Shown: positions 22,984-32,471, numbered from the stretch's first letter. The stretch: 64,000 bases of DNA from an uncultured Eubacteriales bacterium (GCA_900549405.1 URNZ01000005.1:1-64000); one strand, 5' to 3'. The notes: generated by a model not told the origin, from the sequence alone. A program made the numbers and translations.

Positions 22984-25004
22984 GAGAGCAGAAGCACACC
23001 GCCCGCTGGACGGCCTGGGCGGCCCTGGTGCTGTGTGCCCTGATGGCGGCCTATCTGGGTCTCACCGCCCTGTTCACCCTGGAGTGGCAGGGGATCGACT
23101 GGCAGGACAGCCGCCAGTTCCGCGCCCTGTGCCAGGACTGGAACGACCGGGTGGCCACCGCCGTGGCCGACTCCATCGCCCTGGAGAGCGACACCATCAG
23201 CTATGTGGAGCGCCAGCAGCTGGAGGGCACTATGGCGGAGTTCGAGGCGGATGTGGCCGCCAGCGAGACCAACTATCGCTTCCGCCTGCTGGACCGGAGC
23301 GGGAAGGAGCTGTCCTCCAATCTGGGGGATGGGGAGAGCCTGCTGACCGCCGTGGATCACATCGGCTATGCCAGCTTTGTCCCCGGGGCCTACGCCGCCG
23401 AGGGGCTGGACAGCTATGTCTATTACGCCCAGTACTACGGCTGGACGCGGCAGACCAACCAGGAGGCCTCCGCCCGGGAGGACGTGGCGAGAAACGGCGA
23501 AGATGCCGACGGCCAGTATGTCCTGGAGTATGGCGTGGCGGCTGAGCCGCAGATCGACGACAGCTTCTACCGGCTGCGGCAGGAGATCACCCGGGCCCAG
23601 GGGCAATTTGCCTTTCGGGTGGGGGTGGGTGCGGCGCTGCTGCTGGCGGCGCTGGCCAGCCTGGTCTGTCTGCTGTGGCTGTCGGCGGGGGAGGGCTGCG
23701 TCCCCACCTGGCAGGAGAAAATCTATCTGGAAGTCTATCTGCTGGGGGCAGGGGCCGTGGACATTCTGCTGACAGCGGCGGCGGGAATGGCCTGTCAGGC
23801 GGCCGCCATGGGTGAGATATGGTCAGAGCGGGCGGAGATGCAGTGGCAGGCGGACCTGGTGATCGCAGGGGGAGCTGCCGCCTTCGCCGGGGCCATGCTG
23901 TGTACAGCGCTGCTGCTGCGCACGCTGGCGGTGCGCCTGCACACGGGCACCCTGGGCCGGACCAGCCTGCTCTGCCGGGGCTGGAGCGCAGTGTATCGGG
24001 GCGTGGGGGAGCTGGTCCGCCAGTTGCCCCTGACCTGGCGGACCATCGCAGGCTTTTTCGTCTATCTGCTGGCCAATGTCCTGTCTGTGGCCATGGGCTA
24101 TGGCGGCGGGCTGCTGGTCATCCTGGTCAACGGGGCGGCCCTGGTGCTGCTGTGCCGGTGGACGGCCAGCTTTGCCCGCCTGCGCCGGGGCAGCCGGGCC
24201 ATCGCCGCCGGGGACCTGAACTATCGGGTGGACACCGCCCGGATGCCCGCCGACCTGCGGGCCTATGCCGAGGACCTGAACAACATCTCCATCGGCCTTG
24301 CCGGGGCGGTGGACGAGAAGATGAAGAGCGAGCGCTTTAAGGCCGAGCTCATCACCAACGTGTCCCACGATTTGAAGACCCCCCTCACCTCCATTATAAA
24401 TTATGTGAATCTGCTGAAGACCACCCAGCAGACCGACCCCAAGGCGGCGGAGTATATCGAGGTGCTGGACCGCAAGTCCCAGCGGCTGAAAAAGCTCACC
24501 GAGGACCTGGTGGAGGCCAGCAAGGCATCCACCGGCGTACTCAGCGTCAGCCGGGAGAAGATCGGCATGTCCCAGCTGCTGGACCAGGCCCTGGGGGAGT
24601 GGACCGAGAAGCTGGAGGAGCGGAAGCTGGCTGTGGTGACCACCGTGCCCGAGGGGGAGACCTGGGTCTATGCCGACGGGCGGCACCTGTGGCGGGTCAT
24701 CGACAACCTGCTGTCCAACTGCGCCAAATACGCCATGGAGGGCACCCGCATCTATGTGGAGCTCTCCCGGGGGAAGGGCCAGGTGACCCTGTCGGTGAAG
24801 AACGTCTCTCGGGAGGCGCTGAACGTCCCAGCGGAGCGGCTGATGGAGCGCTTTGTCCGGGGGGAGGAGTCCCGCAGCAGCGAGGGCTCCGGCCTGGGGC
24901 TGTCCATCGCCCGCAGCCTCACCGAGCTGCAGGGGGGCGAGTTCCGGCTCACTGTGGACGGGGACCTTTTTAAAGCGGAAGTCACCCTGCCCCAGGCAAA
25001 CTGA
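22980..25004 (+). CDS. membrane sensor histidine kinase
   Basis: 674 residues. Helix 1 (about 10-30) is followed by an extracytoplasmic domain (about 32-205). Then come several more membrane helices (about 212-234, 246-272, 290-312 and a pair at 350-390), more than the two of a simple kinase. A HAMP-like linker, the H box 'VSHDLKTP' (His463), N box 'NLLSNCAKY' and G box 'GSGLGLSIA' are present. Ligand unknown. This VanS/WalK-like class pairs with the OmpR regulator upstream. Confidence 0.92.
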   Translation: MREQKHTARWTAWAALVLCALMAAYLGLTALFTLEWQGIDWQDSRQFRALCQDWNDRVATAVADSIALESDTISYVERQQLEGTMAEFEADVAASETNYRFRLLDRSGKELSSNLGDGESLLTAVDHIGYASFVPGAYAAEGLDSYVYYAQYYGWTRQTNQEASAREDVARNGEDADGQYVLEYGVAAEPQIDDSFYRLRQEITRAQGQFAFRVGVGAALLLAALASLVCLLWLSAGEGCVPTWQEKIYLEVYLLGAGAVDILLTAAAGMACQAAAMGEIWSERAEMQWQADLVIAGGAAAFAGAMLCTALLLRTLAVRLHTGTLGRTSLLCRGWSAVYRGVGELVRQLPLTWRTIAGFFVYLLANVLSVAMGYGGGLLVILVNGAALVLLCRWTASFARLRRGSRAIAAGDLNYRVDTARMPADLRAYAEDLNNISIGLAGAVDEKMKSERFKAELITNVSHDLKTPLTSIINYVNLLKTTQQTDPKAAEYIEVLDRKSQRLKKLTEDLVEASKASTGVLSVSREKIGMSQLLDQALGEWTEKLEERKLAVVTTVPEGETWVYADGRHLWRVIDNLLSNCAKYAMEGTRIYVELSRGKGQVTLSVKNVSREALNVPAERLMERFVRGEESRSSEGSGLGLSIARSLTELQGGEFRLTVDGDLFKAEVTLPQAN

Positions 25005-25029
25005 GCATTGCGTATCATGCCCGAAGACC

Positions 25030-25067
25030 GCCGCCGTCGGCTATCCCTTGACGGACGGCGGCCTTTT
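25030..25067 (+). terminator. terminator after two-component operon
   Basis: GCCGCCGTC (25030-25038) pairs with GACGGCGGC (25054-25062), followed by CTTTTCGTT. Confidence 0.75.
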
Positions 25068-25122
25068 CGTTATGATGGATGAGAAAATCTGATTTATTTT
25101 ATCGTAAGTAAAGGAGCCTCAT

Positions 25123-25983
25123 ATGGATCTTTGCAATATCAACGAGATCAAGGCGCTGCTGGCCCGAAACGGCTTTCGCTTTTCCAAGTCCATGGGCCAG
25201 AACTTCCTCATCCAGTCCTGGGTGCCCGAGGACATCGCCGCCGCCTCCGGCGCGGGTCCCGGCACGGGGGTGCTGGAGGTGGGTCCCGGCATCGGCCCCC
25301 TCACCCGCCAGCTGGCCCGCCGGGCGGACAAGGTGGCGTCGGTGGAGCTGGACCGGTCCCTGCTGCCCATTTTAAAGGAGACCCTGGCCGACTGCCCCAA
25401 TGCGGAGATCGTCCCCGGGGACATTTTAAAGACGGACATCCCCGCCCTGGTGGGGGAGAAGTTCGCTGGATTAAAGGCGGTGGCCTGCGCCAACCTGCCC
25501 TATAACATCACCACCCCCGCCATCACCGCCCTGATCGAGGCGGGCTGCTTTCAGTCCATCACGGTGATGATCCAGCGGGAGGTGGCCCGGCGCATCTGCG
25601 CCAAGCCGGGCACGGGGGACTATGGGGCTTTCTCCGTCTTCTGCCAGTATCACACCGCGCCGGAGCTGCTGTTCGACGTGCCCCCCGACTGCTTCATCCC
25701 CGCCCCGAAAGTCACCTCCTCTGTGCTGCGCATGGTCCCCCGCCCCGCGCCGGAGGAGGTGGACGACCCGGAGCACTTCTTCCGGGTGGTGCGGGCCGCC
25801 TTTGCCCAGCGGCGGAAGACCCTGGTCAACGGACTGCACGCCGCCTTTGGGGACAAGCTGACCAAGGAGCAGCTGGCAAACATCCTTGTGGACTGCGGTC
25901 TGCCCGCCGACGTGCGGGGGGAGCGGCTGGGTATCGCCGAATTTGCAGGAATATCGAGAAAAATCCGTCAGACCCAGGGCTGA
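25123..25983 (+). CDS. rsmA: 16S rRNA dimethyladenosine transferase
   Basis: Methylates two adjacent adenosines in the 3' terminal helix of 16S rRNA (KsgA). At 286 residues the SAM motif is 'LEVGPGIGPLT', and the catalytic 'NLPYNITTP' (NLPY) is present. The C-terminal helical domain ends with 'RGERLGIAEFA'. RBS AAAGGAG precedes the ATG. Confidence 0.96.
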   Translation: MDLCNINEIKALLARNGFRFSKSMGQNFLIQSWVPEDIAAASGAGPGTGVLEVGPGIGPLTRQLARRADKVASVELDRSLLPILKETLADCPNAEIVPGDILKTDIPALVGEKFAGLKAVACANLPYNITTPAITALIEAGCFQSITVMIQREVARRICAKPGTGDYGAFSVFCQYHTAPELLFDVPPDCFIPAPKVTSSVLRMVPRPAPEEVDDPEHFFRVVRAAFAQRRKTLVNGLHAAFGDKLTKEQLANILVDCGLPADVRGERLGIAEFAGISRKIRQTQG

Positions 25984-26012
25984 TTTTCGGCGCTTTTCCA
26001 CAGGACTGAATC

Positions 26013-26041
26013 TTGCCTTTCTCCACTAAATAGGGTAAAAT
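26013..26041 (+). promoter_or_regulatory. promoter of pckA
   Basis: TTGCCT, 17 bp and TAAAAT, about 115 bp upstream of the start codon, which leaves a moderately long leader without an obvious structure. Confidence 0.55.
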
Positions 26042-26157
26042 GAACCGCAGTAAGAAGTGTTTTTGCAGACTGAATTGCTGAAAAACTTCACTGAGCGGCC
26101 CTCTCCCCCCTGAAAACCCGGGCCGCCCCACGCATATCAAATCAAGGAGGAACTGTT

Positions 26158-27729
26158 ATGGAAACTTATGGTTTGGAATCTCTCGGGATCATCAATCCCA
26201 GCGCTGTTTACCGCAACCTCACCCCCGCCAAGCTGGTGGAGAAGGCCCTGTGCCGCGGCGAGGGTAAGCTGAGCGCCACCGGCGCGCTGTGCGTGACCAC
26301 CGGAAAGTACACCGGCCGCTCCCCCGACGACAAGTTTATTGTTGACTCCAAGGGCGTCCACGACGACATCGCCTGGGGCAAGGTGAACGTGCCCACCACC
26401 CAGGAGGTCTTCGACGCCCTGTATGAAAAGATGGTCGCCTATCTGCAAAACCGGGAGATCTTCATCTTCGACGGCTATGCCGGTGCCGACCCCAAGTATA
26501 CCAAGGCCTTCCGCATCGTCAACGAGCTGGCCTCTCAGAACCTGTTCATCCACCAGCTGCTGCTGCGGCCCACCGAGGAGCAGCTGAAGAGCTATGTCCC
26601 CGACTTCACCATCATCGCCGCCCCCGGCTTTAAGTGCGTGCCCGAGCGGGACCACACCCACTCCGAGGCCGCCATCATGATCGACTATGAGAAGAAGCTG
26701 GTCCTCATCGCCGGCAGCCAGTATTCCGGCGAGATCAAAAAGTCCGTCTTCTCCGTCATGAACTATCTGATGCCTAAGCAGGGCGTGTTCCCCATGCACT
26801 GCTCGGCCAACATCGGCGAGAAGGGCGACTCCGCCATCTTCTTCGGCCTGTCCGGCACCGGCAAGACCACCCTGTCCGCCGACCCTGACCGCAAGCTGAT
26901 CGGCGATGACGAGCACGGCTGGGCCGACGACTCCGTCTTCAACTTCGAGGGCGGCTGCTATGCCAAGTGCATCGACCTGACCGAGGAGCGGGAGCCTGAG
27001 ATCTATCGGGCCATCAAGTTCGGCTCTCTGGTGGAGAACGTCATCATTGACGAGGAGACCCGCCAGGCCGACTATGCCGACGGCTCCCTCACCGAGAACA
27101 CCCGCGTGGGTTATCCCGTGGACTATATCCCCAACGCCGCCATCCCCGGCATCGGTGGCACCCCCAAGACGGTGATCTTCCTCACCGCCGACGCCTATGG
27201 CGTCATGCCCCCCATCTCTAAGCTGAACGCCAAGCAGGCCCAGTATTACTTCGTGTCCGGCTTCACCTCTAAGCTGGCCGGTACCGAGCGGGGCATCACC
27301 TCTCCCGTGCCCACCTTCTCCACCTGCTTCGGCGCGCCCTTCATGCCTCTGGACCCCTCCGTCTATGCCGGGATGCTGGAGAAGAAGGTGCAGCAGTCCG
27401 GCGCCAACGTCTATCTGGTCAACACCGGCTGGTGCGGCAACAGCGGCAAGCGCATGAACCTGAAGTATACCCGCGCCATGGTCACCGCCGCCCTGAACGG
27501 CGAGCTGGAGAAGGCCCAGTTCGTCACCGACCCCTATTTCGGCGTTCAGGTGCCCACCTCCTGCCCCGGCGTGCCCGATGAGCAGATGATCCCCGCCAAG
27601 CAGTGGGGCGACGACCAGGCCGGTTATGAGAAGAAGGCCAAGGAGCTGGCCCACTCCTTCGTGGAGAACTTCAAGAAGTATACCCACATGCCCGAGGACG
27701 TGGTCAACGCCGGTCCCAAAGCTGAATAA
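26158..27729 (+). CDS. pckA: phosphoenolpyruvate carboxykinase (ATP)
   Basis: Interconverts oxaloacetate and PEP with ATP/ADP. In anaerobes of this group it can run in the CO2-fixing, ATP-forming direction (inference). 523 residues; the P-loop 'GLSGTGKTTLS' lies near residue 230-240, and 'HCSANIG' and 'EGGCYAKCIDL' are family motifs. The RBS AAGGAGG is strong. A single-gene unit. Confidence 0.97.
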   Translation: METYGLESLGIINPSAVYRNLTPAKLVEKALCRGEGKLSATGALCVTTGKYTGRSPDDKFIVDSKGVHDDIAWGKVNVPTTQEVFDALYEKMVAYLQNREIFIFDGYAGADPKYTKAFRIVNELASQNLFIHQLLLRPTEEQLKSYVPDFTIIAAPGFKCVPERDHTHSEAAIMIDYEKKLVLIAGSQYSGEIKKSVFSVMNYLMPKQGVFPMHCSANIGEKGDSAIFFGLSGTGKTTLSADPDRKLIGDDEHGWADDSVFNFEGGCYAKCIDLTEEREPEIYRAIKFGSLVENVIIDEETRQADYADGSLTENTRVGYPVDYIPNAAIPGIGGTPKTVIFLTADAYGVMPPISKLNAKQAQYYFVSGFTSKLAGTERGITSPVPTFSTCFGAPFMPLDPSVYAGMLEKKVQQSGANVYLVNTGWCGNSGKRMNLKYTRAMVTAALNGELEKAQFVTDPYFGVQVPTSCPGVPDEQMIPAKQWGDDQAGYEKKAKELAHSFVENFKKYTHMPEDVVNAGPKAE

Positions 27730-27760
27730 AACGACGAAAGAGACCAATTTAAACAGCGAA

Positions 27761-27796
27761 AGGAAAGACGTCTGGACTAGACGTCTTTCCTTTTTT
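27761..27796 (+). terminator. terminator of pckA
   Basis: A perfect 13-bp stem (27761-27773 / 27779-27791), a five-base loop and six T. Confidence 0.95.
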
Positions 27797-27850
27797 AAGT
27801 CAAAAATCCGGCAAAATAACTTAGGTTGCGCCAAACAAAGTAGACATACT

Positions 27851-27874
27851 TATTTGGTATAGCAAATATATAAT
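27851..27874 (+). promoter_or_regulatory. dyad operator abutting -10 of hutU promoter
   Basis: TATTTG-GTATAG-CAAATA (27851-27868) is a perfect 6-bp dyad directly followed by TATAAT (27869-27874). There is no good -35, which suggests an activator or a repressor acting at this promoter. A downstream hairpin in the leader (27934-27954, CGCAGGTG/CACCTGCG) has no T tract. Confidence 0.45.
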
Positions 27875-27985
27875 ACAAGTTCTTTTCTAAAGGGCAAAAT
27901 TCTGTTAAAATGTGCCCATAGGATAAAGACCCCCGCAGGTGCAAAACACCTGCGAGAATTTAACAGAAAGAAGGAACTTAAAGTT

Positions 27986-30007
27986 ATGACAGCCAATGAT
28001 GCCATGACCATTAAGCTGGACTACGACCTGCCTGAGTATCCTAAGATGGATCCCCAGTATCGTCGTGCTCCCCGCCGTGAGTCCCACCTGTCCGAGGCGG
28101 ACAAGGCTCTGGCCATTAAGAACGCTCTGCGTTACATCCACCCCGACCATCACGAGCAGATGGCCAAGGAGTTTGCTCAGGAGCTGGAGGAGCACGGCCG
28201 TATCTATGGCTACCGCTTCCGTCCCGAGGGCAAGCTGTACGGCAAGCCCATCGACGAGTACAAGGGCGTCTGCATTGAGGGCCGCGCCATCCAGGTCATG
28301 ATCGACAACAACCTGGACTTCGACGTTGCTCTGTATCCCTACGAGCTGGTCACCTACGGTGAGACCGGTCAGGTCTGCCAGAACTGGATGCAGTATCGTC
28401 TGATCAAGAAGTATCTGGAGGTCATGACCGACGAGCAGACTCTGGTCGTGATGTCCGGTCACCCCCTGGGCCTGTTCCACAGCCACAAGATGGCCCCCCG
28501 CTGCATCATCTCCAACGGCCTGATGGTCGGCACCTTCGATGATCAGAAGAACTTCAACCGCGCTGCCGCTCTGGGCGTTGCCAACTACGGCCAGATGACC
28601 GCCGGCGGCTGGATGTACATCGGGCCCCAGGGCATCGTCCACGGCACCTTCAACACCCTGCTGAACGCCGGCCGTCTGAAGCTGGGCATTCCTCAGGATG
28701 GCAACCTGGCTGGCCGTCTGTTCGTGTCCGCCGGTCTGGGCGGCATGTCTGGCGCTCAGGGCAAGGCCGCTGAGATCGCCGGTGCTGCCTCCATCATCGC
28801 CGAGGTCGATGACTCCCGTATCGAGACCCGTTACACCCAGGGCTGGGTCAGCCACCGCACCGACAGCCTGGACGAGGCCTGGAAGATCGCCAAGGAGCAC
28901 ATGGATTCCAAGCAGCCCTGCGCCGTCGCCTATCACGGCAACATCGTGGATCTGCTGGAGTATCTGTACAACAACAACATCCATGTTGATCTGCTGTCTG
29001 ACCAGACTTCCTGCCACGTTCCTTACGACGGCGGCTACTGCCCCCAGGGCCTGACCTTCGAGCAGCGCACCGAGATGCTGGATAAGGACCCCGAGCAGTT
29101 CGCCAAGCTGGTCAACAAGACCCTGCAGCACCACTATGAGATGATCTGCAAGCTGCACGAGAAGGGCACCTACTTCTTCGATTACGGCAACAGCTTCCTG
29201 AAGGCCGTGTACGACACCGGCGTGAAGAGCATCTGCAAGAACGGCGAGAACGACCTGGACGGCTTTGTCTTCCCCTCCTATGTCGAGGACATCCTGGGTC
29301 CCTGCCTGTTCGACTATGGCTATGGTCCCTTCCGTTGGTGCTGCCTGAGCCGCAAGCCCGAGGATCTGCACAAGACCGACGTGGCTGCCGCCGAGTACAT
29401 CAAGGCTCACAACCGCCGCTATCAGGACTACGACAACTATGTCTGGGTCCGCGACGCTGAGAAGAACAAGCTGGTCGTCGGTACCCAGTGCCGCATCCTG
29501 TATCAGGACGCCATGGGCCGTATGAACCTGGCTCTGAAGTTCAACGAGATGGTCCGCAACGGCGAGATCGGCCCCGTCATCCTGGGCCGTGACCACCACG
29601 ACACCGGCGGAACCGACGCCCCCTTCCGTGAGACCTCCAACATCAAGGACGGCTCCAACATTATGGCTGAGATGGCCACTCAGTGCTACGCCGGCAACGC
29701 CGCCCGCGGCATGAGCTACATCGCCCTGCACAATGGTGGCGGCACCGGTATCGGCAACTCCATCAACGGCGGCTTCGGCATGGTGCTGGACGGCTCCGAG
29801 CGCGTGGACACCATCCTGAAGATGTCCATGCCTTGGGATACCATGATCGGTGTTTCCCGCCGCGCCTGGGCTCGCAACGAGAACGCTATGCCTGTCGTTG
29901 CCGAGTACAACAAGATGTATGAGGGCAAGGATCACATCACCCTGCCTTACATCAACGAGAAGGACGACGAGTACATCGCCGAGGCTATGAAGGCCCTGAA
30001 CATGTAA
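27986..30007 (+). CDS. hutU: urocanate hydratase
   Basis: The NAD+-dependent second step of histidine breakdown, urocanate to imidazolone propionate. At 673 residues it belongs to the long form, about 120 residues longer than the Bacillus/Pseudomonas enzymes. 'YGQMTAGGWMYIG' and 'GRDHHDTGGTDAP' are conserved segments. It uses CGT, GGT and GCT codons far more than hutI and other neighbours, typical of high expression. hutI follows after a terminator. No histidine ammonia-lyase gene is in the window. Confidence 0.95.
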   Translation: MTANDAMTIKLDYDLPEYPKMDPQYRRAPRRESHLSEADKALAIKNALRYIHPDHHEQMAKEFAQELEEHGRIYGYRFRPEGKLYGKPIDEYKGVCIEGRAIQVMIDNNLDFDVALYPYELVTYGETGQVCQNWMQYRLIKKYLEVMTDEQTLVVMSGHPLGLFHSHKMAPRCIISNGLMVGTFDDQKNFNRAAALGVANYGQMTAGGWMYIGPQGIVHGTFNTLLNAGRLKLGIPQDGNLAGRLFVSAGLGGMSGAQGKAAEIAGAASIIAEVDDSRIETRYTQGWVSHRTDSLDEAWKIAKEHMDSKQPCAVAYHGNIVDLLEYLYNNNIHVDLLSDQTSCHVPYDGGYCPQGLTFEQRTEMLDKDPEQFAKLVNKTLQHHYEMICKLHEKGTYFFDYGNSFLKAVYDTGVKSICKNGENDLDGFVFPSYVEDILGPCLFDYGYGPFRWCCLSRKPEDLHKTDVAAAEYIKAHNRRYQDYDNYVWVRDAEKNKLVVGTQCRILYQDAMGRMNLALKFNEMVRNGEIGPVILGRDHHDTGGTDAPFRETSNIKDGSNIMAEMATQCYAGNAARGMSYIALHNGGGTGIGNSINGGFGMVLDGSERVDTILKMSMPWDTMIGVSRRAWARNENAMPVVAEYNKMYEGKDHITLPYINEKDDEYIAEAMKALNM

Positions 30008-30032
30008 TTGTCGCCGCATACGGCAAAACTCC

Positions 30033-30064
30033 AAAAAGGGGCCCGTTTTCGGGCCCCTTTTTCT
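30033..30064 (+). terminator. terminator between hutU and hutI
   Basis: AAAAAGGGGCCCG pairs with CGGGCCCCTTTTT across a short T loop, with further T after. It would reduce read-through into hutI. Confidence 0.9.
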
Positions 30065-30122
30065 TATCAAAAATAGTCCAAAACTGCAAGACTGCGAGAC
30101 TAATCGTAATTAGGAGGTTTTC

Positions 30123-31352
30123 ATGATGGGAAACATTCTGGTAAAGAACATCGGTATGCTGGCCACCCCCCAGGGCAAGACCGCCAAGAAGGGCGCCGAG
30201 CAGGGCCAGATCCAGATTCTGAAGGACGCCTGGGTCCTGGTGAAGGACGGGGTCATCGACTCTGTGGGCACCGGCGCGGCCCCCGCCGCCCCCGGCGCTG
30301 AGGTCATTGACGCCCAGGGCAACCTGGTCACCCCCGGCCTGGTGGACGCCCACACCCACCTGATCTTCGGCGGCTGGCGGCAGAACGAGCTGGGCATGAA
30401 GCTCCACGGCAAGACCTATCTGGAGATCCAGAACGCCGGCGGCGGCATCCAGTCCACCACCAACGCCACCCGCCAGGCCACCGAGGAGGAGCTGACCGAG
30501 AAGGCTGCCAAGGCCCTGAAGGAGATGATGGGCTTTGGCGTGACCACCGTAGAGGCCAAGAGCGGCTACGGTCTGGCCACCGAGCACGAGCTGAAGGCCC
30601 TGCGGGTCATCAAGGACCTGAACGACACCATGCCCATGGACGTGGTGGCCACCTTTATGGGCGCCCACCTGGTCCCCGCCGAGTATAAGAACAACCGCGC
30701 CGAGTACATCCGTCTGGTGTGCGAGGAGATGATGCCCAAGGTGAAGGAGCAGGGCATCGCCAAGTTCTGCGACGTGTTCTGCGAGGCCGACACCTTCACC
30801 GTGGAGGAGTCCCGCCAGGTGCTGGAGGCCGGTCTGAAGTATGGCCTGCGGCCCAAGATCCACGCCGACGAGATCGAGGCCATCGGCGGCTCCGTCCTGG
30901 CCGGTGAGATCGGCGCCATCTCCGCCGAGCACCTGATCGTCTGCCCCCCCGAGGGCATCGCCAGCATGGCCAAGGGCGGCACCATCGCCTGCCTGCTGCC
31001 CGCCACCAGCTTCAACCTGGGCTCCACCTTCGCCCCCGCCCGGGACATGGTGAACGCCGGTGTGGCCGTGGCCATGGCCACCGACTTCAACCCCGGCTCC
31101 TGCCCCTGCCTGAACCTGCAGTTCGTCATCAACCTGGGCTGCCTGAAGTATAAGCTGACCCCCGAGGAGGTCCTCACCGCCGTCACCCTGAACGGCGCCG
31201 CCGCCATCGACATGGCCGATCAGGTTGGTTCTGTGGAGGCCGGGAAGAAGGGCGACCTGGTCATCTGGGACGCCCCCGACCTGGACTACATCTGCTACCG
31301 CGTGGGCAGCAACCTGGCCAAGACCGTCATCAAGGCCGGTAAAGTGATGTAA
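30123..31352 (+). CDS. hutI: imidazolonepropionase
   Basis: Opens the imidazolone ring to N-formimino-L-glutamate. This 409-residue amidohydrolase has the metal ligands in 'VDAHTHLIFGG', His in 'IHADE', and 'ATDFNPGSC'. Two ATGs in a row follow AGGAGG; either could be used (start 30123 or 30126). GC and codon bias are more extreme than in hutU. Confidence 0.95.
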   Translation: MMGNILVKNIGMLATPQGKTAKKGAEQGQIQILKDAWVLVKDGVIDSVGTGAAPAAPGAEVIDAQGNLVTPGLVDAHTHLIFGGWRQNELGMKLHGKTYLEIQNAGGGIQSTTNATRQATEEELTEKAAKALKEMMGFGVTTVEAKSGYGLATEHELKALRVIKDLNDTMPMDVVATFMGAHLVPAEYKNNRAEYIRLVCEEMMPKVKEQGIAKFCDVFCEADTFTVEESRQVLEAGLKYGLRPKIHADEIEAIGGSVLAGEIGAISAEHLIVCPPEGIASMAKGGTIACLLPATSFNLGSTFAPARDMVNAGVAVAMATDFNPGSCPCLNLQFVINLGCLKYKLTPEEVLTAVTLNGAAAIDMADQVGSVEAGKKGDLVIWDAPDLDYICYRVGSNLAKTVIKAGKVM

Positions 31353-31387
31353 GTTCTCCCGTTTGGGAAAAAGAGCATACGCGCAAC

Positions 31388-31431
31388 AGTTGGGCGGACG
31401 GCTTAAAAAACCGCCGCCCAACTTCTTTTTT
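31388..31431 (+). terminator. terminator of hutI
   Basis: AGTTGGGCGG pairs with CCGCCCAACT, with an inner CGG/CCG pair, followed by TCTTTTTT. Confidence 0.85.
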
Positions 31432-31463
31432 CCCGTTCTTTTTACAGGCTGGGCGGGAAAGAA

Positions 31464-31491
31464 TTGACTTTCTGCCGCTATCAGATATAAT
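31464..31491 (+). promoter_or_regulatory. promoter of FNT channel gene
   Basis: TTGACT, 16 bp and TATAAT, about 65 bp upstream of the first ATG. Confidence 0.75.
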
Positions 31492-31554
31492 ACAAGCATT
31501 AGTCCGCCCCGGGCGGACCCGAGGAAAAAGAAAAAAGAGGATAAATAGGAAAGG

Positions 31555-32385
31555 ATGACCCACAATATGGAAAGTTTGACCCCCGCGGAGATCGCGGCCA
31601 AATACGCCGCCGCCGGTGAAGGAAAGGCCAAGCGGTCTACCGCGCTTTTGGTGGTCCTGGGCATGCTGGCCGGGGCCCTCATCGCCCTGGGCAGCGCCGC
31701 CACCAACACCGCCGTCTATGGCATCGATGCAGTCTGGACCGCCCGCACCATCTGCGGCCTGCTCTTCCCCTTCGGCCTGGGCATGGTGGTCATCATGGGG
31801 GCGGAGCTGTTCACGGGCAACTGTCTCATCACTATCTCTGTGCTGGACCGCCGCTGCACCCTGGGCCAGATGCTGCGCAGCTGGGTCATCGTCTATCTGG
31901 CCAATCTGGTCGGCTCCCTGCTGGTGGCCGCCGGCTGCGCCTGGTTCGGCCAGATGAACTACTCCGGCGGGGCCCTGGCGGTTTACACCATGAAGGTGGC
32001 CCTGGGCAAGTGCAACCTGCCCTTCCAGAACGCGGTGGTGCTGGGCATCCTGTGTAATTTCCTGGTGTGCCTGGGTGTGCTGATGGCCATGTCCGCCAAG
32101 GACAGCGCCGGGCGCATCATCTCGGCCTTCCTGCCGGTGTGCTACTTTGTGCTGTGCGGCTTTGAGCACTGCGTGGCCAACATGTACTACATCCCCGCGG
32201 GCCTGATGGCCAAGGCCGTCCCCGCCTATGCCCAGCTGGCGGCGGAGAGCGGGCTGGACCTGTCCGCTCTGACGGTGTCTAACTTCGTGGTGAAGAACCT
32301 GATCCCCGTGACCATCGGCAACATCCTGGGTGGCGTAATCCTGTCCCTGCTGATGTGGTTCTGCTATCTGAGAAAGAAAAAGTAA
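31555..32385 (+). CDS. formate/nitrite transporter (FNT) family channel
   Basis: 276 residues with six predicted membrane helices and the family's 'GAELFTGN' and 'NFLVCLGV' motifs. Such pentameric channels pass formate, nitrite or hydrosulfide. Beside hutU/hutI, formate made during one-carbon handling of formiminoglutamate is a reasonable substrate, but this is inference. The start is uncertain: the ATG at 31555 sits directly on AGGAAAGG, and a second in-frame ATG at 31567 is 12 bases away. Confidence 0.88.
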   Translation: MTHNMESLTPAEIAAKYAAAGEGKAKRSTALLVVLGMLAGALIALGSAATNTAVYGIDAVWTARTICGLLFPFGLGMVVIMGAELFTGNCLITISVLDRRCTLGQMLRSWVIVYLANLVGSLLVAAGCAWFGQMNYSGGALAVYTMKVALGKCNLPFQNAVVLGILCNFLVCLGVLMAMSAKDSAGRIISAFLPVCYFVLCGFEHCVANMYYIPAGLMAKAVPAYAQLAAESGLDLSALTVSNFVVKNLIPVTIGNILGGVILSLLMWFCYLRKKK

Positions 32386-32399
32386 GTATGCGTAAACGC

Positions 32400-32437
32400 G
32401 CCCGGGCCGAATCCCTTCGGCCCGGGCTTAAAATTTT
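32400..32437 (+). terminator. terminator of FNT gene
   Basis: A perfect 11-bp stem (32400-32410 / 32417-32427), a six-base loop, then TTAAAATTTT. Confidence 0.85.
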
Positions 32438-32440
32438 ACC

Positions 32441-32471
32441 TTGACTCTATAATAATGATAGAGTTTATAAT
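32441..32471 (+). promoter_or_regulatory. MerR-type promoter and operator of MATE-MerR operon
   Basis: TTGACT (32441-32446) and TATAAT (32466-32471) are spaced by 19 bp, not 17. The spacer carries the dyad ACTCTAT-AATAATG-ATAGAGT (32444-32464). An overlong spacer with a central dyad is the hallmark of promoters activated by MerR-family proteins, and a MerR-family gene is in this operon. Confidence 0.8.

Noticed and set aside
26137..30070. Long minus-strand frames opposite pckA and hutU (565 and 721 codons)
   Set aside because: Same shadow effect; the plus-strand proteins are clear and full length.
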